Source: Saccharum officinarum
Taxonomy: Eukaryota > Streptophyta > Magnoliopsida > Poales > Poaceae
Length of the DNA stretch: 64,000 bases
Reading direction: 5' to 3'
Assembly (NCBI GenBank): GCA_020631735.1
Contig: CM036215.1
Coordinates: 18,431,410 to 18,495,409 of the forward strand
Notes under the pieces: generated by a model
What the model was told of the DNA's origin: nothing
Seen by the model: the letters and a program-made list of their open reading frames with translations, nothing else
The model's database searches: none
In this document: one piece after another, positions 1 to 10,380 of the stretch
Position numbering within the stretch: position 1 is the first letter of the stretch
Layout: each line of letters starts with the position of its first letter
Made by a program: the position numbers and the translations under genes

Positions 1-240
1 TTCATTTATTAATAGGGCTAAAAATGAATTAATTGTCCTCTGATGTTTTGAACAGCACATGTTGACAAAAACAAAACACAAGATTGATTCTGTAGTTTTA
101 TTCTAATGAACATATGGGAGTTCTCTGTACTCTGTTCAGCCTGTGGACTGGTGATAGGTCCACTTTCTCTTCCATTTACTTCTTTTCCAACTAGGGACCT
201 TACAGTTCTGTGCTCCCCTACCCTGGTGCAAATCCTGCAG

Positions 241-1581
<1,341 letters not shown>

Positions 1582-2432
1582 ATGCTAGACAGACATCCAT
1601 ATGATGAGTACGACGGTGAGGGCAGGCATAATATCTAGCTACCTTGAGAGTTGAGAATAATGTAGCGTTGGAGTTCAGATGTGTCGGGATTTGATGGTTT
1701 CTAGTGCTTGTATGTGATTTTATTATGCTGCTCGTGTGAAAAGTTTCGATTTTCAGTTGTTTGTTTCGTCTACTTCTGGACAATATGCTTTTTTAACGTC
1801 GAATGCACTGGCACTGCGAGCCTCCGCCCACGTCACCACACCACTAAGGAAAGCAACACTGTTGATTCCCCGGTAGCCTAGCACCTAACATGCCTTTTAT
1901 TTCCGATGAAAGAAGAATTATATTATATGATAGCTAGGTACATCAACACGTCATAAGCACTCTGGATTACAAAATAGTACCCACGCTGTGAATAGCATAA
2001 TTCAAAATCTAACCTGTTAGATGCTTTGTAGTATGGATGACCGCACAGGCAAATACTCGGCAAATAGTCTGAGAATAAATGCCCAACGAACGACGGCCAA
2101 CATTCCTGTAGGCAGAATTGAGGAACTTCTTCTTTCTGGTGTCTTCCTTCTTATTTCTGCCACCAAAGAGTAAGTAAGACTGATCTGAAAATTATTCTCC
2201 TTAATCCTTCATCGCCCCGGCTCCAAAAATAAAATCCTGGTCATCCAGAAGGTACTCCAAGTTGGATTTAGTTGAGCTTATTAGCTCATTAATTACATCA
2301 AGTATATCCTAAGACTCATATTTAGTGCTTGAAGTTATGTATTTTAACTCATGAGAATATGAGGCTGTTCTGACACTCTGCGTTGATCAATTGTGGTGGT
2401 TCTTGGCCGCCTTGTACTAACAGTTATAATGG
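1582..2432. other. DBR 3' UTR and intergenic DNA
   Basis: The first 200 bases after the DBR stop are AT-rich and look like a 3' untranslated region; no perfect AATAAA is needed in plants and none stands out. The remainder is ordinary AT-rich intergenic sequence with no ORF, structure or repeat that I can support. Confidence 0.5.
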
Positions 2433-2527
2433 TGTTCGGTTGATAGTTTCTGTGGCTGATAAGCTAACTGATATTGTTTTGTTGTGAGAGAAAAATACTA
2501 TATCATGCCTGATAAGTTCAAGTGAAC
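2433..2527. mobile_element. Short MITE-like element (GTTCGGTTG type)
   Basis: The stretch opens with GTGTTCGGTTGATAG and closes with CAAGTGAACAAGGC, whose reverse complement GCCTTGTTCACTTG matches the opening imperfectly. The interior is rich in CTGATAAG/TTATCAG. The element at 62936-63051 has the same layout. This resembles the small hAT-like MITEs common in Andropogoneae; no clean target duplication was found. Confidence 0.4.
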
Positions 2528-3053
2528 AAGGCTAATAATGGCTATGTTTGGATCCACCCAAACTAAAGTTTAGCTAGCTAATTGGTACAACTAAATTTTT
2601 AACCAGCTAATGTTTGGATACTCTAGTTAATTAAAGACCTTGGACCATGCTACCCCTCATTAAAGACCTATTGAAAGAAAAATGCAAAAAAAAGACAGCC
2701 TCTTCTTCCTCCTGACCCCATGGTGCCGGCGGTTCCTCCTGCCAACTGGCGGCCGCAACTGATCCTCCCCCATCCCACCACCGCCCAACCACCCCCTCCA
2801 CCACCACTTCACGCACTACTGCAGACTGCGGCTTTGCCTAGCGCCTGAGACGCTTGGCAAAGGCCGAATTGCGCTCGGCCAAGGCTTTGCCGAGCGCAAC
2901 GCTCGGCAAAGGGCTCCCGGCAATGAAATGCTCGGCAAAGCCTTCTTTGCCGAGCGTTTTTTATCGGGCGCTCGGCAAAGCCTTTGCCGAGCGCCTAAGC
3001 GGCACTCGGCAAAGAAAAGCGACGGTCACGGCGGTAGTCACGGTGTGACGTTT

Positions 3054-3512
3054 TCTTTGCCGAGCGCCTCCAATAAGACGCTCGGCAAAGAGCAAACTGA
3101 TTTTTAAAAAAAATTCTTTGCCTAGCGCCTCCAGTCTGGCGCTCGGCAAAGAGCAAACTGATTTTTTTTAAAAAAATTCTTTGCCTAGCGCTTCTATCCT
3201 GGCGCTCGGCAAAGAGCACACTGATTTTTTTTAAAATTCTTTGCCTAGCGCCTCCCGCTTGGCGCTCGGCAAAGAAAAACAATTTTTTTAAAAAAAAATC
3301 TTTGCCTAGCGCCTCCAGCCTGGCGCTCGGCAAAGATCAAACTGATTTTTTTAAAAAAAATCTTTGCCTAGCGCTTTTAGCCTGGCGCTCGGCAAAGACC
3401 ACACTGATTTTTTTTTGAAAAAAAAATTTTGCCTAGCGCCTCCCGCCTGGCGCTCGGCAAAGAGAAACAATTTTTTAAAAAAAATCTTTGCCTAGCGCCT
3501 TCAGTTTGGCGG
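3054..3512. repeat. CACTA left subterminal array, unit about 61 bp
   Basis: Eight consecutive modules begin near 3054, 3115, 3178, 3238, 3299, 3360, 3427 and 3487. Each pairs TTTGCC(T/G)AGCGC with an inverted GCGCTCGGCAAAG about 20 bp later, followed by an A/T homopolymer spacer. The last module is cut off by transposase-derived sequence. More loosely spaced copies of the motif fill 2832-3050. Confidence 0.9.
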
Positions 3513-5318
3513 AAGAAGTAGCTCAACTCTGTCAGCACTGTCCATATGGGCTCAGGGACGAAGCCTCGGACCATCGTCGGGAGAAGACGCTCAATCCAAA
3601 TGTGGTAGTCATGACTCTTCATCCCGTTCACTCGGAGAGTACTTAAGTTCACTCTCCAACTCAGATTTGCTGCGTACCCATCGGGGAACATCAACGTCTT
3701 CATCCATTCGAGTACTTCCCTCCTTTGTCTGGGATCCAAGACAAAATCCGCCTTAGGCCTTTTCCATGTCCTACCACCACTAGGAGCTCGTATCTCTTGA
3801 TGTGGTCTATGACACAACTCTGCGAGGTCCACTCGAGCCTTAGGGTTGTCTTTTGACTTTTCAGTGTTCATGAGCGTTGCCCAGAGTGCCTCTGCGACAT
3901 TCTTTTCGGTGTGCATGACATCAATGTAATGTGGCATGAGGAGGTCATCAAAATAAGGGAGCCTCGTCAAGCCAGACTTATGAGTCCACATGTGTTCCTC
4001 GCTATATCCCATGAACCCATCACCTTGTTCATTCTCCACGAGAGCATCAATCTGAGCATGGACCTCGGCAGGAGTCATCATCTATGGTGGAGGTTCAGTG
4101 ACTTCGACACCTTTCGTAAAGCCCACGGTGTCTCGCCTAAATGCGTTGTCGAGGGGCAGGAATTGACGATGTTTGTCGAACGATGAATACTTGCCACCAT
4201 TCTTGAGCCAGATGAACCTCAGATTAGCCTTGCATAATGGACATGGGAACTTCCCGTGGACACACCAACCGCTAAATATCCCATAAGCTAGGAAGTCATG
4301 CATGGAGTACTGGTACCAAACGTGCATTTTGAAGACGGTCTTTGTAGCTCGATCGTATGTCCACACCCCATCCTCCCAAGCACTGACGAGTTCATCAATC
4401 AGAGGCTCCATGAAGACACCCATCTTCTTCCCCGGGTGTCCAGGAATAATCAACGACAAGAATACGTTCAAACGTTGAAAGGAGACGCCAGGGGGAGGTT
4501 CAGTGGGATGACGAACACGGGCCAACACGTGTACGGGGCAGCCATCATACCATAAGGATTGAACCCATCTGTTGCCAGCGCCACGCGTACATTACGAGCC
4601 TCTGATGCTTTCTCATGATGGATGCGATCAAAGTGTTGCCATGCTTCACCATCGGACGGATGCACCATCTTGTCGGGATTGTATCGTTTCCCCAGTTTGT
4701 GCCATGTCATCTGCTTAGCATGCTCCTCGCTCATGTATAGCCGTTGGATCCTCGGCAAGAAAGGGAGGTACCATAGGATTTTCATTGGGACGGTAAGCTG
4801 CTCCTTGTGGCCTCCACCAGAGTCTACCTCCAGGTACCGGGAGGCTTTGCACTTCGGACAATACTTTTCCTGCTCAAGATCTTTCCTGAAGAGGACACAC
4901 CCGTTCGGACAACAATGTATCTGCTCGTTCGGCATCTTGAGTCCATCAAGGAGTTTCTGGCACTCGTACAGGCTCTTTGGCAACACGTGGCCCTCCGGAA
5001 GCAGGCTAGCAATCAAGGCCAGCATGCCACTGAAGTGATGCCGACTCATGTTGATCTCGGCCTTAAACGCCATCACGCGTCCAACGGCATCGAGCTGACA
5101 AACCGTCGTGCGATCATGAAGGGGTTTCTGTGCCGAAGCCATCATGTCGTAGAACGCCTTTGCGGATGCCTCCACCTCCTCCGCACGTCCATCGGGGATC
5201 TGTGCTTGCGCGAAGTCATCTAACATGTCTAAAACCCCGCCTCCGTCTTCTGCCCCCATTCAATGCTAAAATCATGCTTACTTGTGTATCCCGCATACAT
5301 CCACTCACGGTCATCCAT
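3500..5318 (-). pseudogene. CACTA TNP2-type transposase (Transposase_21 family), frameshifted and C-terminally truncated
   Basis: Reading leftward from an ATG at 5318, the conserved TNP2 N-terminus is present (DDREWMY then SKHDFSIEW). After a frameshift near 5240 comes a long block, 5259-4500, with the zinc-ribbon-like cysteines in CCPNGCVLFRKD and YCPKCKASRY and the motif RVALATDGFNPYGMM, which holds a putative catalytic aspartate. A second frameshift near 4500 leads to LSLIIPGHPG and FPCPLC (to 4085). An in-frame TAG at 4082-4084 separates this from PYFDDLLMPHYIDVMHTEKNV, GMKSHDYHIW and LTELSYFF. Reading then runs straight into the subterminal repeats at about 3510, so the C-terminal part of a normal TNP2 (usually around 1000 residues in total) is missing. 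The gene is not functional; the family call is firm because motif order is conserved across all pieces. Confidence 0.9.
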
Positions 5319-5319
5319 C

Positions 5320-5411
5320 CTCTAACATGCATATCAAAGATGAACATAAACATCAAGTGCATCTACTTCGTGTTCCTACCATCTAATAGGTAAGGATAGG
5401 TCCTAATCCCA
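5320..5411. other. Short spacer upstream of transposase
   Basis: This AT-rich stretch sits just upstream of the transposase N-terminus and could have been its 5' leader. No TATA box or splice site can be supported. Confidence 0.3.
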
Positions 5412-5614
5412 CCTGCGGATGCGTAGACGAGGTTAGTTTCCATGGGCTACTCCGAGCCGAGACAGAATTTCGGCAGCACCTCCCCGCTGTTCTCCAGATA
5501 CACGTCCCGGCAGGGAGAGTGTGTATCCGGAGAACAACACGAAGGTGAGGCCCAAACCCTGTCTCGGATCAGAGCAGACCATAGAAACTAACCTCGTCTA
5601 TGCATCCGCGGGCT
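5412..5614. repeat. Imperfect inverted repeat (about 90-bp arms) inside the CACTA element
   Basis: The left arm, TGCGGATGCGTAGACGAGG through TTCTCCAGATACAC, pairs with the right arm, GTGTATCCGGAGAAC through CCTCGTCTATGCATCCGCGG. The turn lies near 5505-5520. A further partial copy of the inner piece (TTTCGGCAGCACCTCCCC) recurs at 5869-5886. Confidence 0.75.
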
Positions 5615-5984
5615 GTCCAAAAAAAGTGGACAATCCGAAACAGATATGGTTATACATATGCAAAGATCACATACTTCCAACCGTATCCGTTTCGGACGGG
5701 AGACGCCTAACTGGGTAACGCGACCTACGTCCACATGTGATGGAAAAAGGGGTCATACCGTAGGTGCCGGTGAAGACAGGCTAGCGGGGCAGTGCCGAGT
5801 CGTGCTCCTTCAGCTATCCTCCAACGGGAGCCCTCCTGAAAAAAAACCAATTAGTGAGAACGAAAAATTTCGGCAGCACCTCCCCTGTACGGGGAGGTTA
5901 CCAAACCTGCAAAAAAAGACGGCACGATGGCCGACAACCACAAATACATCACCGGCACGATGGCCGACTAGCACAAGAATATAT

Positions 5985-6240
5985 GCAAGTATTAACACTA
6001 TTAGTATAACCACTACTAGTACTATCACTACTCACACTACCACTACTACGCCTACTACTCCTAGTCCTAACCCTTCTACTACTACTACCTACTACACCTA
6101 CAATTACTACTACTACTCCAACTACTACTACACCTACTACTAATCCAACTACTACCACATTGACCACGACTTCGCCTACTACTACTACTCCTACTACTCC
6201 AACTACCACTACTACTACGCCTACTACTCCTACTACGTCA
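5985..6240. repeat. Degenerate (ACT/CTA)n triplet tract
   Basis: About 250 bp are built almost wholly from ACT, CTA and TAC triplets with scattered substitutions. It abuts the GC-rich block to its right. ORFs crossing it are low-complexity and not credible as proteins. Confidence 0.85.
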
Positions 6241-6244
6241 AACT

Positions 6245-6810
6245 AGACGTACCTGTGGCGGACGACGCGGGGTGCGGCGACCGACGCGGGGTCACGGTCG
6301 GGGTGCGCGAGGCCGGCGCGGGCGTGAGCCGGGCCGGGGCGGGGGCGGTTGGCCGGGCGCGGCGAAGGTGGCCGGCCGCGGCGCGGGGCGGCGGTGGCGG
6401 TTGGCCGGCGCGGCACGATGCGCGGGGGCGGGGGCCGGCCGGGCGTGGCACGCGGCGGCGGCCGAGCGCGGCGGCGGCGGCGGCGGCCGGCCGCACGGCG
6501 TGGCGCGGGGGGGCCGGCCGGGCGCGGGGGGCCGGCCGGGCGCGGCGGCGGCCGAGCGCGGCGGGGGCGGCGGCGGCGGCCGGCCGCACGGCGCGGCGCG
6601 GGGGGCGGGGGCGGTGGCGGAGGCGAGGGCCGGCGGGCGCGGCGCGGCGCGGGTGGCGGCGCCGGGGGCGGAGGCGAGGGCCGGCCGGCCGCACGGCGCG
6701 GCGCGGGGGGCGGCGCGGGGGCGGAGGCGAGGGCCGGCCGGGCGCGGCGGCGGCGGTGGCCGGCGCGGTGGTGGCCGGGCGCGGAGGCGGCGGCGGCGGA
6801 CGGGTGCGGC
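6245..6810. other. Extremely GC-rich low-complexity block in the CACTA interior
   Basis: Nearly every base is G or C, with repeated GGCCGGCCG, GCGGCGG and GGGCGGAGGCGAGG blocks and several near-duplicate passages (for example around 6460-6560 and 6600-6740). Long ORFs exist in four frames, all Gly/Arg/Ala/Pro-rich, which is what composition alone predicts. It could have started as a captured 5' UTR or promoter, but no gene can be recognised. Confidence 0.7.
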
Positions 6811-6869
6811 TGCTGATGTTTTTTTCTTTTTTTTTTTCAATTTTGGCCGGTTCATGTAAATAAGGAGAC

Positions 6870-7330
6870 GCCCTTTGCCTAGCGCCCGCGATCTGGCGCT
6901 CGGCAAAGAGGTGCCTTTGCCGAGCGCCAGATCGCGGGCGCTAGGCAAAGAATTTTTTCGTTGATTTTTTTCAATTTTGGCCGGCTGAGACGCTCTTTGC
7001 CTAGCGCCCGCGATCTGGCGCTCGGCAAAGATGTGCCTTTGCCGAGCGCCAGATCGCGGGCGCTAGGCAAAGAATTTTTCGTTTTTTTTAAATATGTTTT
7101 TGTGAATTTGTTTTTTTATTCGTTTAAGTACTGTACACTCCTTTGCCGAGCGCCAGATCGGAGGCGCTCGGCAAAGACTTTTCCGTTTTTTTTAAATTTG
7201 TTTTTTAATTTATTTTTTTATTTGTTTTTTTAAAATTTGTTTTTTTATTTGTTTTTTAAAATTTGTTTAATTGCTGTACACTCCTTTGCCGAGCGTCAGA
7301 TCGGGGGCGCTAGGCAAAGAATTTCAAATA
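6870..7330. repeat. CACTA right subterminal modules, palindromic
   Basis: Two nearly identical modules (about 6873-6950 and 6993-7074) are each a palindrome around GGTGCC or TGTGCC with arms spelling TTTGCCTAGCGCCCGCGATC. Single modules follow at 7141-7176 and 7283-7320. T-rich spacers separate them. Confidence 0.88.
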
Positions 7331-7439
7331 ATGTGTCATCCATGCAAAAAAAGGTTTGAAAGAAGAAAAAAGAAAATTAAAGAAAAAAAAAGAAAATTTT
7401 TTGCCTAGCGCCAAATTTCAGCGCTCGGCAAAGAGGTGC

Positions 7440-8606
7440 CTTTGCCGAGCGCCCTGCGTTAGGCGCTAGGCAAAGGTGTCTCTTTGCCGAGTGCCAACCT
7501 TGGCGCTCGGCAAAGGCACCTCTTTGCCGAGCGCTAACATTTGGCGCTCGGCAAAGAATTTTCTTTTTTTTTTGTTTTTTGTTTCAAACTTTTTTGTCAT
7601 GCATTACACATTATTTAAAAGTATAGGTTAAGTTTTGGTACTTTTTTAAATCTTTTTACTATTTATCGTTAGTTTATTTGATTTAATTGAATTCTCCGAT
7701 AAACGCGTGTTTGAACTGTAGGTGCATCGAATCTCCGAATTGGACGGTTCGAAAATTGATATTCGCATTACTTAGCGTATGTTAAGGCCGTATCCTGGAG
7801 CACGCATGAAATATCGAACATCTAGCGCACGGAACACGGCGACCAAGTTGCGCGTGAAGTGCTATTAAATTAAAAAAAAAAAGCAAACAAAGTTCGAAAA
7901 TCACGAAACTTAGCGAAACGTCTTTGGAGCACATGTGGAGGCTATGGTCAAAATTTGGTAAAGTTTCGTGCACGTTGTCGCGTAAGTTAGTTAGAAACCT
8001 AGACATCTCACATATGATAACTTGTGATCACATGTGAGATGTCTAGGTTTCTAACTAACTTACGTGACAACGTACACGAAACTTTGCCAAATTTTGATCA
8101 TAGCCTCCACATGTGCTCCAAAGACGTTTCGCTAAGTTTCGTGATTTTCGAACTTTGTTTGCTTTTTTTTTAATTTAATAGCACTTCACGCGCAACTTGG
8201 TCGCCGTGTTCCGTGCGCTAGATGTTCGATATTTCATGCGTGCTCCAGGATACGGCCTTAACATACGCTAAGTAATGCGAATATCAATTTTCGAACCGTC
8301 CAATTCGGAGATTCGATGCACCTACAGTTCAAACACGCGTTTATCCGAGAAATTCAATTAAATCAAATAAACTAACGATAAATAGTAAAAAGATTTAAAA
8401 AAAGTACCAAAACTTAACATATACTTTTAAATAATGTGTAATGCATGACAAAAAAGTTTGAAACAAAAAAACAAAAAAAAAAGAAAATTCTTTGCCGAGC
8501 GCCAAATGTCAGCGCTCGGCAAAGAGGTGCCTTTGCCGAGCGCCAAGGTTGGCACTCGGCAAAGAGACACCTTTGCCTAGCGCCTAACGCAGGGCGCTCG
8601 GCAAAG
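7440..8606. repeat. Long near-perfect inverted repeat, 574-bp arms, 18-nt loop
   Basis: 7440-8013 and 8032-8606 are reverse complements with only scattered differences; for example GAATTCTCCGATAAACG on the left corresponds to GAATTTCTCGGATAAACG from the right arm. The turn is CTCACAT, then 18 unpaired bases, then ATGTGAG. The arms include subterminal motifs at their outer ends and about 450 bp of unrelated AT-rich DNA near the centre. A transcript through it would fold into one very long hairpin. No protein-coding frame is conserved. Confidence 0.93.
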
Positions 8607-8880
8607 AGCCACCTTTGCCGAGCGCTTAACGGAGGGCGCTCGGCAAAGAACGACGGTATATTCCGTGGTGGCTCTTTGCCGAGTGCTATCCTTTGCCGAG
8701 CGCCTGGCGCTTGGCAAAGACGTTCTTTGCCGAGTGTTTCTCTTTGCCGAGGGTCTGGCGCTAGGCGAAGGAGTCATTGCCGAGCGCATTCTTTGCCGAG
8801 AGCCCGGCGCTAGGCAAAGGTGGCCTTTGCCGAGCGCCCGATAAATAGCGCTCGGCAAAGACCCAGGCGCTAAGCAAAGG
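8607..8880. repeat. CACTA right terminal subterminal array
   Basis: At least ten copies of CTTTGCCGAG(C/T)G or the inverse, more irregular than on the left, lead directly into the right TIR ending at 8897. Confidence 0.85.
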
Positions 8881-9118
8881 CACTGTCTGCCGTAGTGACG
8901 TGGATGTAGTTCGGCATCTGCGCGGCTCGACGCGCGAGGACGGGGCTCCCCGGCGATGACGCGGCCAGCCTCGCTCGGATGGTGGGCCCAGCGGAGGAGC
9001 TACTCGCCTCGCCCAAGTGCTCCAGGAGACTAGGAATCGGGAGGAGGAGGGGAAAGAGATCACGGGCCGGCCACCGATCTCCGACCACCAGCAGTCCGAC
9101 TAAGATGCATCAACTGCC

Positions 9119-9397
9119 TTGCCCATCCCGGGGCCCTGTGCCTCAAAGCAGCGCGCGCTCGCCGAGTGCCACCACCGCGCCATCCGTGGGCCACTGCAGC
9201 CGGAGGTGCTATGCCGGGACCAGAACCGCGCGCTGGTGGAGTGCATCGTGACCGCATGCTGCCCCGACGAGACCGACACCATCCGCACCCTCCATCCTAG
9301 CAGTGGCGGCTCGTCCCAGGTCCGGGATGCCCTAGTGTCCGCTGTTACGGTGGCCTCCCATCGCACTCCTCCCCGTGGTGGCCGTATGGGGCGATGA
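9119..9397 (+). pseudogene. Captured fragment of a twin-CX9C (CHCH-type) protein gene
   Basis: The frame beginning at 9119 contains C-ASKQRALAE-C followed 14 residues later by C-RDQNRALVE-C: two exact CX9C motifs (cysteines 7/17 and 32/42 of this frame) in a helix-turn-helix spacing. This is the signature of mitochondrial intermembrane-space proteins folded by the Mia40 pathway, such as the Cmc1/COX-assembly family. A further CC lies just after. The reading frame degenerates after about residue 70 and there is no supported start, promoter or downstream exon. It sits inside the element at 2540-9671, so I read it as a transposon-captured exon fragment, not a working gene. Which twin-CX9C gene it came from is not resolved. 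Confidence 0.55.
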
Positions 9398-9671
9398 GTG
9401 TTCTCGCCGAGGCGGTGCTATGCTAAGCCGGCGAGCGGCGGCAACCTCCTAGCAGCGCATGTAGCACGGATGCGGAAAGACGCGTCAGGAGGAGTCACGA
9501 AGTTAAGCATGCAGACATGAAAGGACAATTTTGTCTTTTGGTGGTTTTAGCTACCGTTAGCTAGGATGGATTAGCTAGGAACCCTTTTAGCTGCTAATGG
9601 GATTGGCTGTTTGGATCCGCTACAGCTAAATTTAACTTGCTAAAATTTAACTAGTGGATCCAAGTGGGGCC

Positions 9672-10380
9672 TATATATATATGATTACTGGTGATGGACA
9701 CGACAGTCGATAATGACCATGGTTCTGGTAAATGATGAGCCCCATCTCTATCTTCATCGTCTTCGACGATCTCCCAGCCTATAAGAGCGCGGTCCGCCCT
9801 CTCGTCTCTGACGCGAATACAACATCTCCCTCCATTCCCTGTTGCCGCTGCACGTCAAGTTTCCCATCCAAAGCTCCACAATGCACAGGTGTTGGGAAAT
9901 CGTTATTCGTCTACAAAATCAGCATGAGTGCTCAACTGTTCGGACGATCAGGTCTCTGGGAGCAATCAACACGATTGGGAACCGCCGGCAGGCAGTGTTC
10001 GGACTGTTCGGACTCAGGGCAGGCAGCAGAGGCAGTTGGCCTAGCCGATTGGGAAATCGGCCTAGCCGACTCGGAGTAGGCGGCAGTGGCAGTCGGCTTG
10101 GCTGACTGGGAAGTTGGCCTAGTCGACTTAGAGTAGACAGGAGTCAGCTTAGCCGATTCTGAGCAGATAGACAGCCCTCCTTTGTTGCTTGTAGGGGCTT
10201 GATCTCCATCAATGATGTAGTAGTCACTAGATAAATGTATAACCCCTTTAGCTCCTGAAAAATCAAGTCTAGCCGATTTCTAGTGTTTCCCATATTTTTT
10301 TGTAGCAAGACTTGTTTTCTGAGATATGATGGATTCGGAAGGGATAGCTTCTTTTTTCATACTCATAGCCGATGACTTAG
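9672..10380 (-). other. Retroelement-like, weakly coding sequence
   Basis: Starts with a short (TA)n tract, then a mixed-composition stretch with repeated CGGCCTAGCCGA / AGTCGGCTTGGC motifs at 10030-10165. The same TCGGC-rich flavour continues into the gag-like region on the minus strand, so this is probably the downstream part of that element. No domain is recognisable. Confidence 0.35.

Larger units (their letters stand above)
2814..8897. mobile_element. CACTA (En/Spm-type) transposon, non-autonomous, complete with TIRs and TSD
   Basis: The left terminus begins CACTACTGCAGAC at 2814. The reverse complement of the right terminus begins CACTACGGCAGAC at 8897, and 27 of the first 32 positions agree between the two ends. 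The 3-bp target duplication ACG occurs at 2811-2813 and 8898-8900, the size expected for CACTA elements. Subterminal zones on both sides are crowded with direct and inverted copies of TTTGCCGAGCGCC and its variant TTTGCCTAGCGCC, the arrangement to which TNPA-type proteins bind in this superfamily. The only recognisable coding sequence is a broken TNP2-type transposase on the minus strand, so movement would need a helper. Total length is 6084 bp. Confidence 0.93.
2540..9671. mobile_element. Non-autonomous element with captured gene fragment, split by the CACTA insertion
   Basis: The left end reads GGCTATGTTTGGATCCAC and the right end, reversed, reads GGCCCCACTTGGATCCAC. Both subterminal zones are full of TTTAGC, GCTAATT and GTTAAATTT blocks, and both carry an internal copy of a GTTTGGATCC-like motif. 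Removing the CACTA element at 2814-8897 leaves about 1.05 kb whose centre is GC-rich and exon-like (2690-2813 and 8898-9480). That is the layout of a gene-fragment-carrying (Pack-type) non-autonomous DNA transposon. A target duplication could not be fixed, so the superfamily is left open and the outer limits are approximate. Confidence 0.5.

Noticed and set aside
2854..3333. ORFs made of RSAKALPSA / LCRAP-like repeats
   Set aside because: They are translations of the CACTA subterminal motif and occur wherever the repeat does.
6255..6948. Several 150-218-codon ORFs on both strands in the GC-rich block
   Set aside because: All frames are open because stop codons are AT-rich; the products are pure Gly/Arg/Ala/Pro low complexity with no domain.
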